Shown piece by piece: positions 17,294 through 25,929 of a stretch of 64,000 nucleotides of DNA (position 1 is the stretch's first letter; each line of letters opens with the position of its first letter). This DNA comes from Thermoflavifilum thermophilum. Lineage in GTDB: Bacteria; Bacteroidota; Bacteroidia; Chitinophagales; Chitinophagaceae. The position numbers were made by a program, and so were the translations under genes. Under the pieces are notes generated by a model that did not search any database, was not told where the DNA came from, and was given only the letters and a program-made list of their open reading frames with translations. Location: positions 1,364,001 through 1,428,000 of the forward strand of contig NZ_FPCJ01000001.1 in NCBI RefSeq assembly GCF_900116565.1, read 5' to 3'.

Positions 17294-17306
17294 TATGTAT
17301 TACATA
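17294..17306. promoter_or_regulatory. Probable PadR operator (TATGT-N3-ACATA)
   Basis: A perfect inverted repeat with arms TATGT and ACATA and a 3-base spacer lies 53 bases before the padR start. It sits inside two direct TAGTAT copies at 17291-17296 and 17305-17310. PadR repressors often bind ATGT...ACAT dyads next to their own promoter. The site would cover the -33 zone of the TAGCTTTG box at 17324, so autorepression is the simplest reading. Confidence 0.6.
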
Positions 17307-17323
17307 GTATTAAAAATTTTATA

Positions 17324-17331
17324 TAGCTTTG
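17324..17331 (+). promoter_or_regulatory. Candidate -7 element of the padR promoter
   Basis: TAGCTTTG matches the Bacteroidota -7 consensus TAnnTTTG exactly and lies 27 bases upstream of the padR ATG. No TTG is found at the expected -33 distance; that zone is occupied by the putative operator. Confidence 0.5.
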
Positions 17332-17358
17332 TAATGTGATTTGAATAAAAAGCGACCC

Positions 17359-17688
17359 ATGAATATTGACAACACACAGTCGCAAATGCGCAAGGGAGTT
17401 CTGGAATTTTGCATCCTGGCCATTATCAGGCAGGGAGAGGCTTATCCTTCGGATATCATTGAGAAGATGAAAGCGGCCGGTTTGCATGTGCTTGAAGGCA
17501 CCCTGTATCCTTTGCTTACGCGGCTAAAAAATGCGGGGCTTCTGAAATATCGTTGGGTAGAGAGCCCATCCGGCCCACCCCGCAAATATTTTTCCATGAC
17601 TCCGGAAGGGGAGGCATTTTATCATATGTTGGAAGAAACCTGGAAAGAAATGGTAACGGCGGTGAACCAGCTTACGCAAACGGATTAA
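17359..17688 (+). CDS. PadR family transcriptional regulator
   Basis: A 109-residue winged-helix repressor from ATG 17359; the TTG at 17341 would add six residues not seen in relatives. The PadR core is clear: QMRKGVLEFCILAIIRQGEAYPSDIIEKMK (helices 1-2), GLHVLEGTLYPLLTRLKNAGLL (recognition helix) and the wing KYRWVESPSGPPRKYFSMTPEGE. It precedes the PspC-domain gene by 35 bases, a pairing common in Bacteroidota. It probably represses its own operon through the dyad at 17294-17306. The inducing signal is unknown; membrane stress is a reasonable guess. Confidence 0.93.
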   Translation: MNIDNTQSQMRKGVLEFCILAIIRQGEAYPSDIIEKMKAAGLHVLEGTLYPLLTRLKNAGLLKYRWVESPSGPPRKYFSMTPEGEAFYHMLEETWKEMVTAVNQLTQTD

Positions 17689-17723
17689 ATGTATTCATCC
17701 ATACCTGTAAATTGTATCTGAAC

Positions 17724-19406
17724 ATGAAAAAAATCATCAACGTCCATCTGGCAGGTTTGCTGATTCCCATGGAAGACACGGCATACGACCTGCTGAAAGC
17801 ATACATTGAAAGCCTGCAGCGCCATTTCAGCCAGGAAGTTGGCGGAGATGAAATTGTGTCCGACATTGAAACCCGCATTGGCGAACTCTTTCAGGAACAG
17901 TTGAGAAAGGGTGGCAATTGCATCACGGATGCCGACGTGAATGCGGTGATTGCTGCCATGGGTCGGCCCGAAGAGCTGGGTGGCGAAAGCGAGCAGCGAT
18001 CTACTTTTTCGCAAGTTGCCGACGGACTTCGCCCGCGCAAAAGGTTGTACCGCGATCCTGACGATAAGATTCTGGGAGGTGTTTGCGGCGGATTGGGGGC
18101 CTATTTCGGAGTAGATCCCGTTATATTCCGGCTGGTATTTGCTTTGCTGTTTTTCGGTGCCGGTACGGGAGTGCTGCTTTATTTGGTGTTGTGGATAGCT
18201 GTGCCCCGGGCACGTACGGCTGCTGAAAAACTGGAGATGCGCGGAGAACGGGTGGATTTGCAAAATATTTCCCAGGCTGTCAAGGAAGAGCTTAGTGGCG
18301 TAAAAACCAAAGCTCAGGACCTGGGCAAAGAAGCTGCTGGAGTTTTTAAAAAAAAAGAAAACAATGATATAGGTGAAGCATTGAGGGAAATTTTGCTGGC
18401 GCTGCTAAGGGTGGTGGGCTGGATAGCCAAAATTGCACTCGTTCTCATTGGGATTCTGATTATATTCTGCCTGGGGGTTGCCCTGATTGCAATGGTAGGT
18501 TCCTCCTCCATACTGATTCCGCTGAAAGGCTTTTTCTGGTACGGATGGTGGCCCGGAGTATTATTCTGGCCTTCAATCCTGCTGGTGTTAGGAATACCTG
18601 TTGTAGCATTCATCATCTTTTTGATTCGCAGGCTGGTTGGCGCCCGCGCCATGCATGCGGCTGTTGGTTACACACTTGCAGCTCTCTGGCTGATCGGGCT
18701 GGCGATTATGATCTATCTGGCATGGGATATAGGTCATCATTTCCGGGTAAAAAGAACAGAGAAGGTTCTGGCTGAATTTCATCAACCTACCGGCAATACC
18801 CTGTATGTAAAATTTCAACCCGTAATGCAGGAATCCGAAGAAGGTGGGAGTACGACATATGCCATCATCAGCAACTGGTTAACCCTCAGGGACGATTCTC
18901 TTTTTTATCGCAACGTGCATGTGCATATTATTCCATCGCCGGAAGACGACAGTTTCCGGATAGAAATTCGCAAATCTGCCTGGGGAGCCACGGGTATGGA
19001 GGCTACAAGAAATGTCGAACAGTTTCACCTTTCCTTTGTGCAGGAAGATTCTGTTCTCTATATCCCGGATGTCGTACCCCTGCCTAAGGGAACGCCTTTT
19101 CGCAATCAGAAGGCAGAAATCAACATTTATGTACCCAACAACAAACAGGCTTTTTTGCTGAATGAACTCCCATGGCAGCAGGATCGGGATGATGATTGGG
19201 AGGAAAATGATTCTGACGAAGAAACAACGCAACAATCGTCCACGATTAGCCAAATGCCAACCCATCGTTTTTCTTTCGCTCATTTGTCCATGAATAACCT
19301 GGGTACCCGATGGGGGAAGCAAGAAGATAGCACATCCTCCGTTGAATGGATGGATGGCTTGCTGTATTTGTTTTTTAGCCTGTTCAATATTCAGCCTCAT
19401 TCTTAA
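17724..19406 (+). CDS. PspC domain-containing membrane protein
   Basis: A 560-residue protein from ATG 17724 (MKKIINVHLAG); upstream extension overlaps padR and is out of character. Residues 1-100 form a helical N-terminal region (EIVSDIETRIGELFQEQL) typical of this Bacteroidota family. A PspC domain follows at about 105-170 (RLYRDPDDKILGGVCGGLGAYFGVDPVIFRLVFALL), then four or five further membrane helices (about 225-350). The C-terminus is a soluble region with an acidic stretch (WEENDSDEETTQQ). Partnered with PadR, it is likely an envelope-stress component, but its action is not known. Confidence 0.88.
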   Translation: MKKIINVHLAGLLIPMEDTAYDLLKAYIESLQRHFSQEVGGDEIVSDIETRIGELFQEQLRKGGNCITDADVNAVIAAMGRPEELGGESEQRSTFSQVADGLRPRKRLYRDPDDKILGGVCGGLGAYFGVDPVIFRLVFALLFFGAGTGVLLYLVLWIAVPRARTAAEKLEMRGERVDLQNISQAVKEELSGVKTKAQDLGKEAAGVFKKKENNDIGEALREILLALLRVVGWIAKIALVLIGILIIFCLGVALIAMVGSSSILIPLKGFFWYGWWPGVLFWPSILLVLGIPVVAFIIFLIRRLVGARAMHAAVGYTLAALWLIGLAIMIYLAWDIGHHFRVKRTEKVLAEFHQPTGNTLYVKFQPVMQESEEGGSTTYAIISNWLTLRDDSLFYRNVHVHIIPSPEDDSFRIEIRKSAWGATGMEATRNVEQFHLSFVQEDSVLYIPDVVPLPKGTPFRNQKAEINIYVPNNKQAFLLNELPWQQDRDDDWEENDSDEETTQQSSTISQMPTHRFSFAHLSMNNLGTRWGKQEDSTSSVEWMDGLLYLFFSLFNIQPHS

Positions 19407-19466
19407 ATTTTCCTTTTTGGATCAGTGAATTTTCCGATTGGCTTCATGCCCAGCAAGAATAATCCA

Positions 19467-19474
19467 TAGCTTTG
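19467..19474 (+). promoter_or_regulatory. Candidate -7 element upstream of feoB
   Basis: TAGCTTTG, an exact TAnnTTTG match, lies 20 bases before the feoB ATG. A TTG at 19438 is 26 bases further up, longer than the usual 19-20 spacing, so only the -7 box is claimed. No Fur-like dyad is obvious. Confidence 0.4.
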
Positions 19475-19494
19475 CAAATTCCTGGTAAAAGGGC

Positions 19495-21615
19495 ATGAGC
19501 GAAACGGTCAGCATAGTATTGGTTGGGAATCCCAACTCCGGAAAGACATCCCTGTTTAATGCACTTACAGGCCTGAATCAGAAGGTGGGGAATTTTCCCG
19601 GGGTAACGGTTGATAAAAAAGCAGGCTATACCCGGCTGGACCATCGGCTGGAGGCCAAGGTGGTAGATCTTCCCGGTACTTATAGCATTTATCCCAGAAG
19701 TGCTGATGAGTGGGTCACCTTTGATGTGTTGCTGAATCCACGCAATCCGGACCGGCCAGATATCGTGATTTGCCTGGCCGATGCCTCCAATATCAAACGC
19801 AACCTGCTTTTTTGTTCCCAGATTATTGATCTGAATATTCCGGTGGTCATTGCCCTGACGATGATGGATATTGCCCAGCAAAAGGGTATCCGCATTGATG
19901 TGCCGGCGCTGGAGCTGGCTTTGGGTGTGCCGGTAGTGCCCGTGAATCCCAGAAAAGAGAAAGGAATCACTGCCTTAAAAAAGGCCTTAGCTCTCACAGC
20001 TGCAGGTCAGTACAAACCACCGGCCGGAGATTTTATTCCTATCAGAGACCTGGCTCCTGGTTTAATTTGCAAAACACGAAAATATGTGGAAGTCAGGAGT
20101 GATTATGCGGCTCTGCTGGTGGCAGCACATCACGAACAGCTCAAATTCCTGAATGGTGGCCAACGGTTGGCTTTGATGAATATCCTGGCAGAAGAGCAGT
20201 TTAACCGGGCCCGGGTGCAGGGTGAAGAAATCATGCAACGCTATCAGCGGATTGCCCAGATCATGACCCAGGCCGTGGTAATGGATGATCCTCGCCGCAA
20301 AAAACTAATTACCGAACACATTGATCAGGTATTGCTGCACAGGTTCTGGGGATATGTCATCCTGTTGGCCGTGTTGTTTCTTCTGTTTCAAAGCATTTTT
20401 TGGTTGGCCCAGTACCCCATGGGTTTGATTGAACAGGCATTTACCTGGGTCAGTACCTGGCTCAGCGATGTATTGCCTTCGGGTTGGTTTAGCGATTTGC
20501 TGATCAATGGCCTTGTGGCCGGATTAAGTGGGATTGCCGTCTTTGTGCCCCAGATCATGATTTTGTTTGGTCTCATCACCATTCTGGAAGATACGGGCTA
20601 CATGGCGCGTGTCAGTTTCCTCAGCGACCGGCTGATGCGGCAGGTGGGGTTGAATGGCAAGTCGGTCATGCCACTTATCAGCGGTTTGGCCTGTGCAGTA
20701 CCCGCCATTATGGCAACCCGCAACATTGAAAACCAGAAGGAAAGGCTCATTACCATTCTGGTTACACCTCTGATGAGTTGCTCCGCCCGCCTACCCGTGT
20801 ATATCGTACTGATTTCGCTGGTCATTCCCGATCGGTACCTGCTCGGATTTTTAAGCTTGCAGGGCCTGGTGATGATGGGTTTGTACCTGCTCGGATTTTT
20901 TACAGCGCTAACAGTAGCCTGGGTGATGAAACATCTCATTCACCTGAAAGAAAAAAGTTATTTTATCCTGGAATTGCCAGTTTATCGGTCGCCCCGGTGG
21001 AAAAATGTGTTCATTACCATGGTCCAGAAGGCCCGGATTTTTGTGACCGATGCAGGCAAGGTGATTATGGTCATTTCGTTGATTTTATGGATGTTGGCCT
21101 CCTATGGTCCCCACCGCCAGATGGAACAACTAAAAACCCATTACACCCGGCTCATGGAGCAGCAGCCCCAGCAAAGGGATGCACTCGAAATAGAATACCA
21201 GGGGCAGCGGCTGGAGCATTCCTATGCTGGCATGCTGGGACATATCATAGAGCCCGTGATTCGTCCGCTGGGATTTGACTGGAAAATCGGCATTGCTCTG
21301 ATTACCTCCTTCGCAGCCAGAGAGGTGTTTGTAGGCACCATGGCTACTCTATACAGCGTGCAGGGTGGCAAAGATGCCGATCGTGATACACTTCGCCAGA
21401 AATTGGAGCAAGCTCGCCGGCCAGATGGCACCAAAGTATATACACTGCCGGTTGGACTCTCCCTGATGATTTTTTATGTATTTGCTATGCAATGCATGAG
21501 CACACTGGCTGTGGTGAAAAGAGAAACCAAATCCTGGAAATTTCCTTTGATACAGCTAGCCTACATGACTTCCCTGGCTTATGTAGCCAGCTTCATCACC
21601 TACCATATTTTTTGA
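19495..21615 (+). CDS. feoB: Ferrous iron transporter FeoB
   Basis: Inner-membrane Fe2+ uptake protein with an N-terminal G domain, 706 residues. G1 is GNPNSGKTS (residues 11-19) and G3 is DLPGTYSIYPRS. The G4 position reads LTMMD where the family normally has NxxD. The GDI-like helical region follows, then two Gate domains with MPLISGLACAVPAIMATRNI and RLPVYIVLISLV. The typical FAAREVFVGTMATLYSV is present near residue 615. No feoA or feoC gene adjoins it; the neighbours are the PspC gene and recQ. Function is well supported; partner FeoA must be elsewhere. Confidence 0.95.
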   Translation: MSETVSIVLVGNPNSGKTSLFNALTGLNQKVGNFPGVTVDKKAGYTRLDHRLEAKVVDLPGTYSIYPRSADEWVTFDVLLNPRNPDRPDIVICLADASNIKRNLLFCSQIIDLNIPVVIALTMMDIAQQKGIRIDVPALELALGVPVVPVNPRKEKGITALKKALALTAAGQYKPPAGDFIPIRDLAPGLICKTRKYVEVRSDYAALLVAAHHEQLKFLNGGQRLALMNILAEEQFNRARVQGEEIMQRYQRIAQIMTQAVVMDDPRRKKLITEHIDQVLLHRFWGYVILLAVLFLLFQSIFWLAQYPMGLIEQAFTWVSTWLSDVLPSGWFSDLLINGLVAGLSGIAVFVPQIMILFGLITILEDTGYMARVSFLSDRLMRQVGLNGKSVMPLISGLACAVPAIMATRNIENQKERLITILVTPLMSCSARLPVYIVLISLVIPDRYLLGFLSLQGLVMMGLYLLGFFTALTVAWVMKHLIHLKEKSYFILELPVYRSPRWKNVFITMVQKARIFVTDAGKVIMVISLILWMLASYGPHRQMEQLKTHYTRLMEQQPQQRDALEIEYQGQRLEHSYAGMLGHIIEPVIRPLGFDWKIGIALITSFAAREVFVGTMATLYSVQGGKDADRDTLRQKLEQARRPDGTKVYTLPVGLSLMIFYVFAMQCMSTLAVVKRETKSWKFPLIQLAYMTSLAYVASFITYHIF

Positions 21616-21664
21616 TAGTTTCTAATCAACTTGCTTTTGCTCAGATATTCTTTCAGGCAATTGC

Positions 21665-21695
21665 TTGACTATTTTAGCCGATTTCTGTAACTTCG
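21665..21695 (+). promoter_or_regulatory. Candidate recQ promoter
   Basis: TTG at 21665-21667 and TAACTTCG at 21688-21695 are separated by 20 bases, close to the Bacteroidota pattern TTG-N19-TAnnTTTG with one mismatch in the -7 box. It lies about 76 bases upstream of recQ, in the only gap before the gene. Confidence 0.45.
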
Positions 21696-21770
21696 TGTGC
21701 GCTTTTAAATAAATAAAAAGCATAATTTGTTTCTGGGTATTCTTCCAGGAATATCCGAATTCACAGGAAT

Positions 21771-24068
21771 ATGGGTAAAAGAACAGTGAAAGTTCACGCC
21801 GTGCAGGAAGCCGTTACAGAGGATTTTTCCAAACCATCTTCCACCTCAGCCTCACCCGATCAGGATTACCGGGAAATTACCTCAAGTGAATATCTGCATG
21901 CTCAGCTGAAACGCCATTTTGGCTTTGATTCCTTTAAAGGCAATCAGGAAAAAATCATTCGCAGCATTTTGTCGGGCAGGGATACATTTGTGATCATGCC
22001 CACAGGTGGTGGCAAATCGCTTTGCTACCAGCTTCCGGCGCTAATCAGTCCGGGCTGCGCCATTATCGTGTCACCACTTATTGCCCTGATGAAGAATCAG
22101 GTGGATTTGATCCGCTCCTACAGCAGCAAGGATCATGTAGCGCATTTCCTGAATTCCACCCTTTCCAAAACCGAAATCAGGCGAGTAAAGGCCGATCTTG
22201 CATCCGGCAAAACCAAGATGCTCTATGTGGCGCCTGAAACCCTAACGAAGGCCGACAACCTCAGTTTTTTCCGGGAGCTGCAAATTTCCTTTTTTGCGGT
22301 GGATGAAGCCCACTGTATCTCGGAATGGGGACATGATTTTCGGCCTGAATACCGGCGTCTGCGGGAAATGATCAACGCCATCAACGATCAGCTGCCCGTG
22401 ATTGCCCTTACCGCCACGGCTACACCCAAGGTGCAGAGCGATATTTTGAAAAACCTGGAACTCAAAAACCCCAACATATTCATCTCTTCCTTCAACCGTC
22501 CAAACCTGTATTATGAAATCCGTCCCAAACGCAAAAAAGATCAGACGCTGAAGGAAATTGTCCGCTTCATCTTACAGCACCGGGGCAAAAGTGGAATTAT
22601 TTATACCCTCAACCGCAAAACCACGGAAGAAATTGCCGATATGCTGGTGGCCAACGGCATCCGAGCTGTGGCCTATCACGCCGGACTCGATGCGGCTACC
22701 CGCACCCAGCGGCAGGATATGTTCCTGATGGAAGAGGTGGAAGTGATTGTGGCGACCATTGCTTTTGGTATGGGCATTGACAAGCCCGATATCCGGTATG
22801 TGATTCATTATAATATTCCCAAAAGCCTCGAAAACTATTATCAGGAAACAGGTCGGGCCGGGCGCGATGGATTGGAAGGTAAATGCATTTGCTTTTATTC
22901 CCACCGGGATATACACAAGCTGGAACAGCTGATGCGCGATAAGCCCCTTAGCGAGAGAGAAATGGGGGCCCAGCTGATCAACGAAATGGTTGCTTATGCA
23001 GAAAGTGCCGTGTGCCGGCGAAAATTTATCCTGCACTATTTCGGAGAACAATTTGAAGAGGAAAACTGCGGGCATTGTGATAATTGCCTGAATCCAAAAG
23101 AAAAAATTGAAGTCAAGAACCGCGTAGTTATTGTCTTACGAACCATTCAGGCATTGAACGAACGGTTTGGTATCGAATACCTCGTGGATGTCATTTGTGG
23201 AAAGGCAACCCCCCAGATCACTACCTACCGGCACGATGAGCTTGCTGAATTCGGCAGCGGAAAAGAACACGATGCGCATTTCTGGAATTCCCTCATCCGC
23301 CAGATGATGCTGGAAGGCTTGATTGAAAAAGATATTGAAGAATATGGCCTGCTAAAAATCACGGAAAAAGGCAGGCAGTTCCTGTCGCATCCTTATCCCA
23401 TTTATTTTTCCCTTAACCATCAGTTTGATGAAGATGAGGGTGATGAGGATGATATGCCCACAGGTCCTGGTGCGGTAGATCCCGTGTTGTTTGAAATGCT
23501 GAAGGATTTAAGAAAAAAAGTAGCCAAAGAAAAAGGACTCCCGCCATTCGTGGTATTTCTGGAAACCTCCCTCGAAGATATGGCCACCCAATATCCCACC
23601 ACGCTGGAAGAACTGGAACGCATTCAGGGGGTGAGCAAGGGTAAAGCCATGAAGTTCGGGAAGCCTTTTGTGGAAATGATTCAGAAATATGTGGAAGAAC
23701 ATGATATCGAAAAGCCCGATGATTTTGTGATGAAGAGTGTGGTGAACAAAAGCGGGTTGAAGGTTTTCATCATCCAGAATATTGATAAAAAAATTCCGCT
23801 GGAAACCATTGCCCGTTCAAGGGATCTAACCTTATCCCAGCTGCTTGACGAAATGGAAACCATCGTAGCCAGTGGTACACGGCTGAATGTAGATTACTGC
23901 ATAGATGAGGAGCTGGACGAATATGCCAAGGAAGAAATCATGGAATATTTCAAACATTGCGAAACTTCCAGCCTGGAAGCTGCTCGGGAAGCCTTGAGTG
24001 ATGGCGACTACACAGTGGAACAGCTCAAACTCATGCGGATCAAATTCCTGAGTGAATACGGAAATTAA
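21771..24068 (+). CDS. recQ: ATP-dependent DNA helicase RecQ
   Basis: A 3'-5' DNA helicase for recombination and repair, 765 residues. After a 40-residue N-terminal tail it shows the RecQ helicase motifs: [17 protein letters not shown] (motif 0), [15 protein letters not shown] (Walker A), [17 protein letters not shown] (DEAH box plus aromatic loop), [14 protein letters not shown] and [14 protein letters not shown]. The zinc-binding Cys set [25 protein letters not shown] is in the RQC domain, then a winged helix and an HRDC domain (residues about 580-660). The tail past HRDC (about 665-765) is an extra helical region common in Bacteroidota RecQ. It is apparently monocistronic. Confidence 0.96.
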   Translation: MGKRTVKVHAVQEAVTEDFSKPSSTSASPDQDYREITSSEYLHAQLKRHFGFDSFKGNQEKIIRSILSGRDTFVIMPTGGGKSLCYQLPALISPGCAIIVSPLIALMKNQVDLIRSYSSKDHVAHFLNSTLSKTEIRRVKADLASGKTKMLYVAPETLTKADNLSFFRELQISFFAVDEAHCISEWGHDFRPEYRRLREMINAINDQLPVIALTATATPKVQSDILKNLELKNPNIFISSFNRPNLYYEIRPKRKKDQTLKEIVRFILQHRGKSGIIYTLNRKTTEEIADMLVANGIRAVAYHAGLDAATRTQRQDMFLMEEVEVIVATIAFGMGIDKPDIRYVIHYNIPKSLENYYQETGRAGRDGLEGKCICFYSHRDIHKLEQLMRDKPLSEREMGAQLINEMVAYAESAVCRRKFILHYFGEQFEEENCGHCDNCLNPKEKIEVKNRVVIVLRTIQALNERFGIEYLVDVICGKATPQITTYRHDELAEFGSGKEHDAHFWNSLIRQMMLEGLIEKDIEEYGLLKITEKGRQFLSHPYPIYFSLNHQFDEDEGDEDDMPTGPGAVDPVLFEMLKDLRKKVAKEKGLPPFVVFLETSLEDMATQYPTTLEELERIQGVSKGKAMKFGKPFVEMIQKYVEEHDIEKPDDFVMKSVVNKSGLKVFIIQNIDKKIPLETIARSRDLTLSQLLDEMETIVASGTRLNVDYCIDEELDEYAKEEIMEYFKHCETSSLEAAREALSDGDYTVEQLKLMRIKFLSEYGN

Positions 24069-24084
24069 AAATTTGGGAGAGCAC

Positions 24085-24114
24085 TTGGCACGGAAAGGAA
24101 AATCCTTATTTTTG
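24085..24114 (+). promoter_or_regulatory. Promoter of tRNA-Phe (TTG-N19-TATTTTTG)
   Basis: TTG at 24085-24087 and TATTTTTG at 24107-24114 are spaced by exactly 19 bases, an ideal Bacteroidota promoter. Transcription would start near 24121, about 46 bases before the tRNA. Confidence 0.75.
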
Positions 24115-24166
24115 CGGCCACCAATTGCAACGCCAGCTGTCTGATCAGCAGGCGGTTTGTGGACAA

Positions 24167-24239
<73 letters not shown>

Positions 24240-24278
24240 CATCTTCCGATGTATTACCATCTGGTTTAGCTTTTTAAC

Positions 24279-24310
24279 AAAAAATCCCGGCATCATAGCC
24301 GGGATTCATT
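24279..24310. terminator. Bidirectional terminator between tRNA-Phe and amt
   Basis: A perfect 9-bp stem AATCCCGGC (24283-24291) / GCCGGGATT (24298-24306) with loop ATCATA. On the plus strand CATTTTTC follows; on the minus strand the stem is followed by a T run from the A tract at 24279-24284. It can end the tRNA transcript and the convergent amt transcript. Confidence 0.85.
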
Positions 24311-24332
24311 TTTCTATGAAAGGTCTTGTGTT

Positions 24333-25742
24333 TTACAAGCTTTCATCATGCTGACTGATATCCAGGCCCACTTCTTCGTCTTCTTCTTTCACCCGTAACG
24401 GATAAATCCAGTTGATGAGTTTAAAAAGCAGCCAGGACACACAGAAAGCATAAACAACGGCTATACACATGCCCAGCAGTTGATGCAGGAAAAAGCTGGT
24501 GCCTCCATACCAGAGTCCGTCATTGCCGGCTGGATTGATTTTTTTGCTGGCGAATACGCCGGTGAGGATCATACCCACAATTCCCCCTAATCCATGACAG
24601 GGAAACACGTCAAGGGTATCGTCGATGGATGTTTTGCTCTTCCAGTGAACGGCCAGGTTGGAAATCACAGCTGCTGCAAACCCGATGAAAATACTCTGCG
24701 GAATGCCTACATAACCTGCTGCCGGCGTGATGGCTACCAGCCCTACTACGGCTCCGATGCAGAATCCCAGTGCCGAAGGCTTTCTTCCCCTCATGGCATC
24801 GAAAAATATCCAGGCCAACCCAGCAGCAGCTGAAGCTGTATTGGTGGTGGCAAATGCGCTCACGGCCAATGAACTGGCGGTGAGTGCCGACCCCGCATTA
24901 AACCCAAACCAGCCAAACCAGAGCAATCCTGTACCCAACAGCACATACGTGATCCGGGCTGGCTTGGTAGGCTCTCCATACTGATGCACTTTTCTGGGTT
25001 TTAACACCAGAGCACCTGCCAGCGCTGCACAACCTGCAGAGATATGCACGACTGTGCCCCCGGCAAAATCCAGTACGCCTAATTTGTACAGAATGCCATC
25101 GGGGTGCCAGGCCCAATGTGCCAGCGGTGCATATACAAACAAACTAAACAAGATCATGAACAATACGTAGGCTGTAAACCGAATCCGCTCGGCCGTGGCA
25201 CCTACCACCAGAGCCGGTGTAATGATGGCAAACTTCATCTGAAACAGGGCGTAAAGCAAAAGCGGAATGGTAAGTACAATCTGACCGTTGACGCCCAATG
25301 TGGGTGCATGTCCATTGATACCATGAAAGAAAGCATAGCTCAACGGATTGCCAATCAGGCCATGCCAGCTGGTACCAAAAGCCAGGCTAAATCCGCACAC
25401 CACCCAGAGCACACTCATCAGCCCGGTGGCGATAAAGCTCTGCAACATGGTAGAAATCACGTTTTTCTTACTCACCATGCCACCGTAGAAAAAGGACAAT
25501 CCGGGCGTCATCAGCAATACCAGTGCGGAGGCTATCAGCATCCATACTATATCAGCCGTCTGATAGGCCGGCTGCCCAGAAAAATCGGCCACAACGGGAA
25601 TAAAAATTCCCACGATGGCAATCGCTCCCAATACCAGGAAAGGCATGGCAGCAGCAAGTCCGCTGTGTTCATGTCCCCGGGCGCTTACGATAGGTTCTCT
25701 TTTCCGGGACGGGGACGCTATTTCTTCTGCATACTCTAGCAT
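24333..25742 (-). CDS. amt: Ammonium transporter Amt
   Basis: Integral membrane NH4+/NH3 channel of the Amt/MEP/Rh family, 469 residues with about eleven membrane helices. Characteristic segments are WMLIASALVLLMTPGLSFFYGGMVSKKNVISTM, TPALVVGATAERIRF, HWAWHPDGILYKLGVLDFAGGTVVHISAGCAALAGALVLKPRK and DDTLDVFPCHGLGGIVGMILTG (conserved pore His). The N-terminal 35 residues (MLEYAEEIASPSRKRE) are a polar extension ahead of the first helix. No glnB/glnK gene is next to it, unlike many amt loci. It has its own promoter at 25790-25820 and ends at the shared terminator. Confidence 0.96.
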   Translation of the reverse strand: MLEYAEEIASPSRKREPIVSARGHEHSGLAAAMPFLVLGAIAIVGIFIPVVADFSGQPAYQTADIVWMLIASALVLLMTPGLSFFYGGMVSKKNVISTMLQSFIATGLMSVLWVVCGFSLAFGTSWHGLIGNPLSYAFFHGINGHAPTLGVNGQIVLTIPLLLYALFQMKFAIITPALVVGATAERIRFTAYVLFMILFSLFVYAPLAHWAWHPDGILYKLGVLDFAGGTVVHISAGCAALAGALVLKPRKVHQYGEPTKPARITYVLLGTGLLWFGWFGFNAGSALTASSLAVSAFATTNTASAAAGLAWIFFDAMRGRKPSALGFCIGAVVGLVAITPAAGYVGIPQSIFIGFAAAVISNLAVHWKSKTSIDDTLDVFPCHGLGGIVGMILTGVFASKKINPAGNDGLWYGGTSFFLHQLLGMCIAVVYAFCVSWLLFKLINWIYPLRVKEEDEEVGLDISQHDESL

Positions 25743-25789
25743 ACTTGAAGATTTTAAATTAGAAAAAAATAAATTTGAGTTTGTTTACG

Positions 25790-25820
25790 CAAATCTATTT
25801 TTAATTTTTGTTTTATTCAA
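25790..25820 (-). promoter_or_regulatory. Promoter of amt (TTG-N20-TAGATTTG)
   Basis: On the minus strand TTG at 25820-25818 and TAGATTTG at 25797-25790 are separated by 20 bases, matching the Bacteroidota consensus. The predicted start point near 25783 leaves a 5' leader of roughly 40 bases. The surrounding DNA is strongly AT-rich. Confidence 0.65.
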
Positions 25821-25929
25821 CAAATACAATAGATATTTTTTTTAATAATATATTTTCCAATAAAGCCTTCTATACAGAAACCTTTTATTCAAAGGCTACA
25901 TTGTGGGAGGGATGAACGAAAGCTGAAGC

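Noticed and set aside
17553-17723. Upstream extension of the PspC-domain gene
   Set aside because: It overlaps padR in another frame, and the ATG at 17724 matches the family start.
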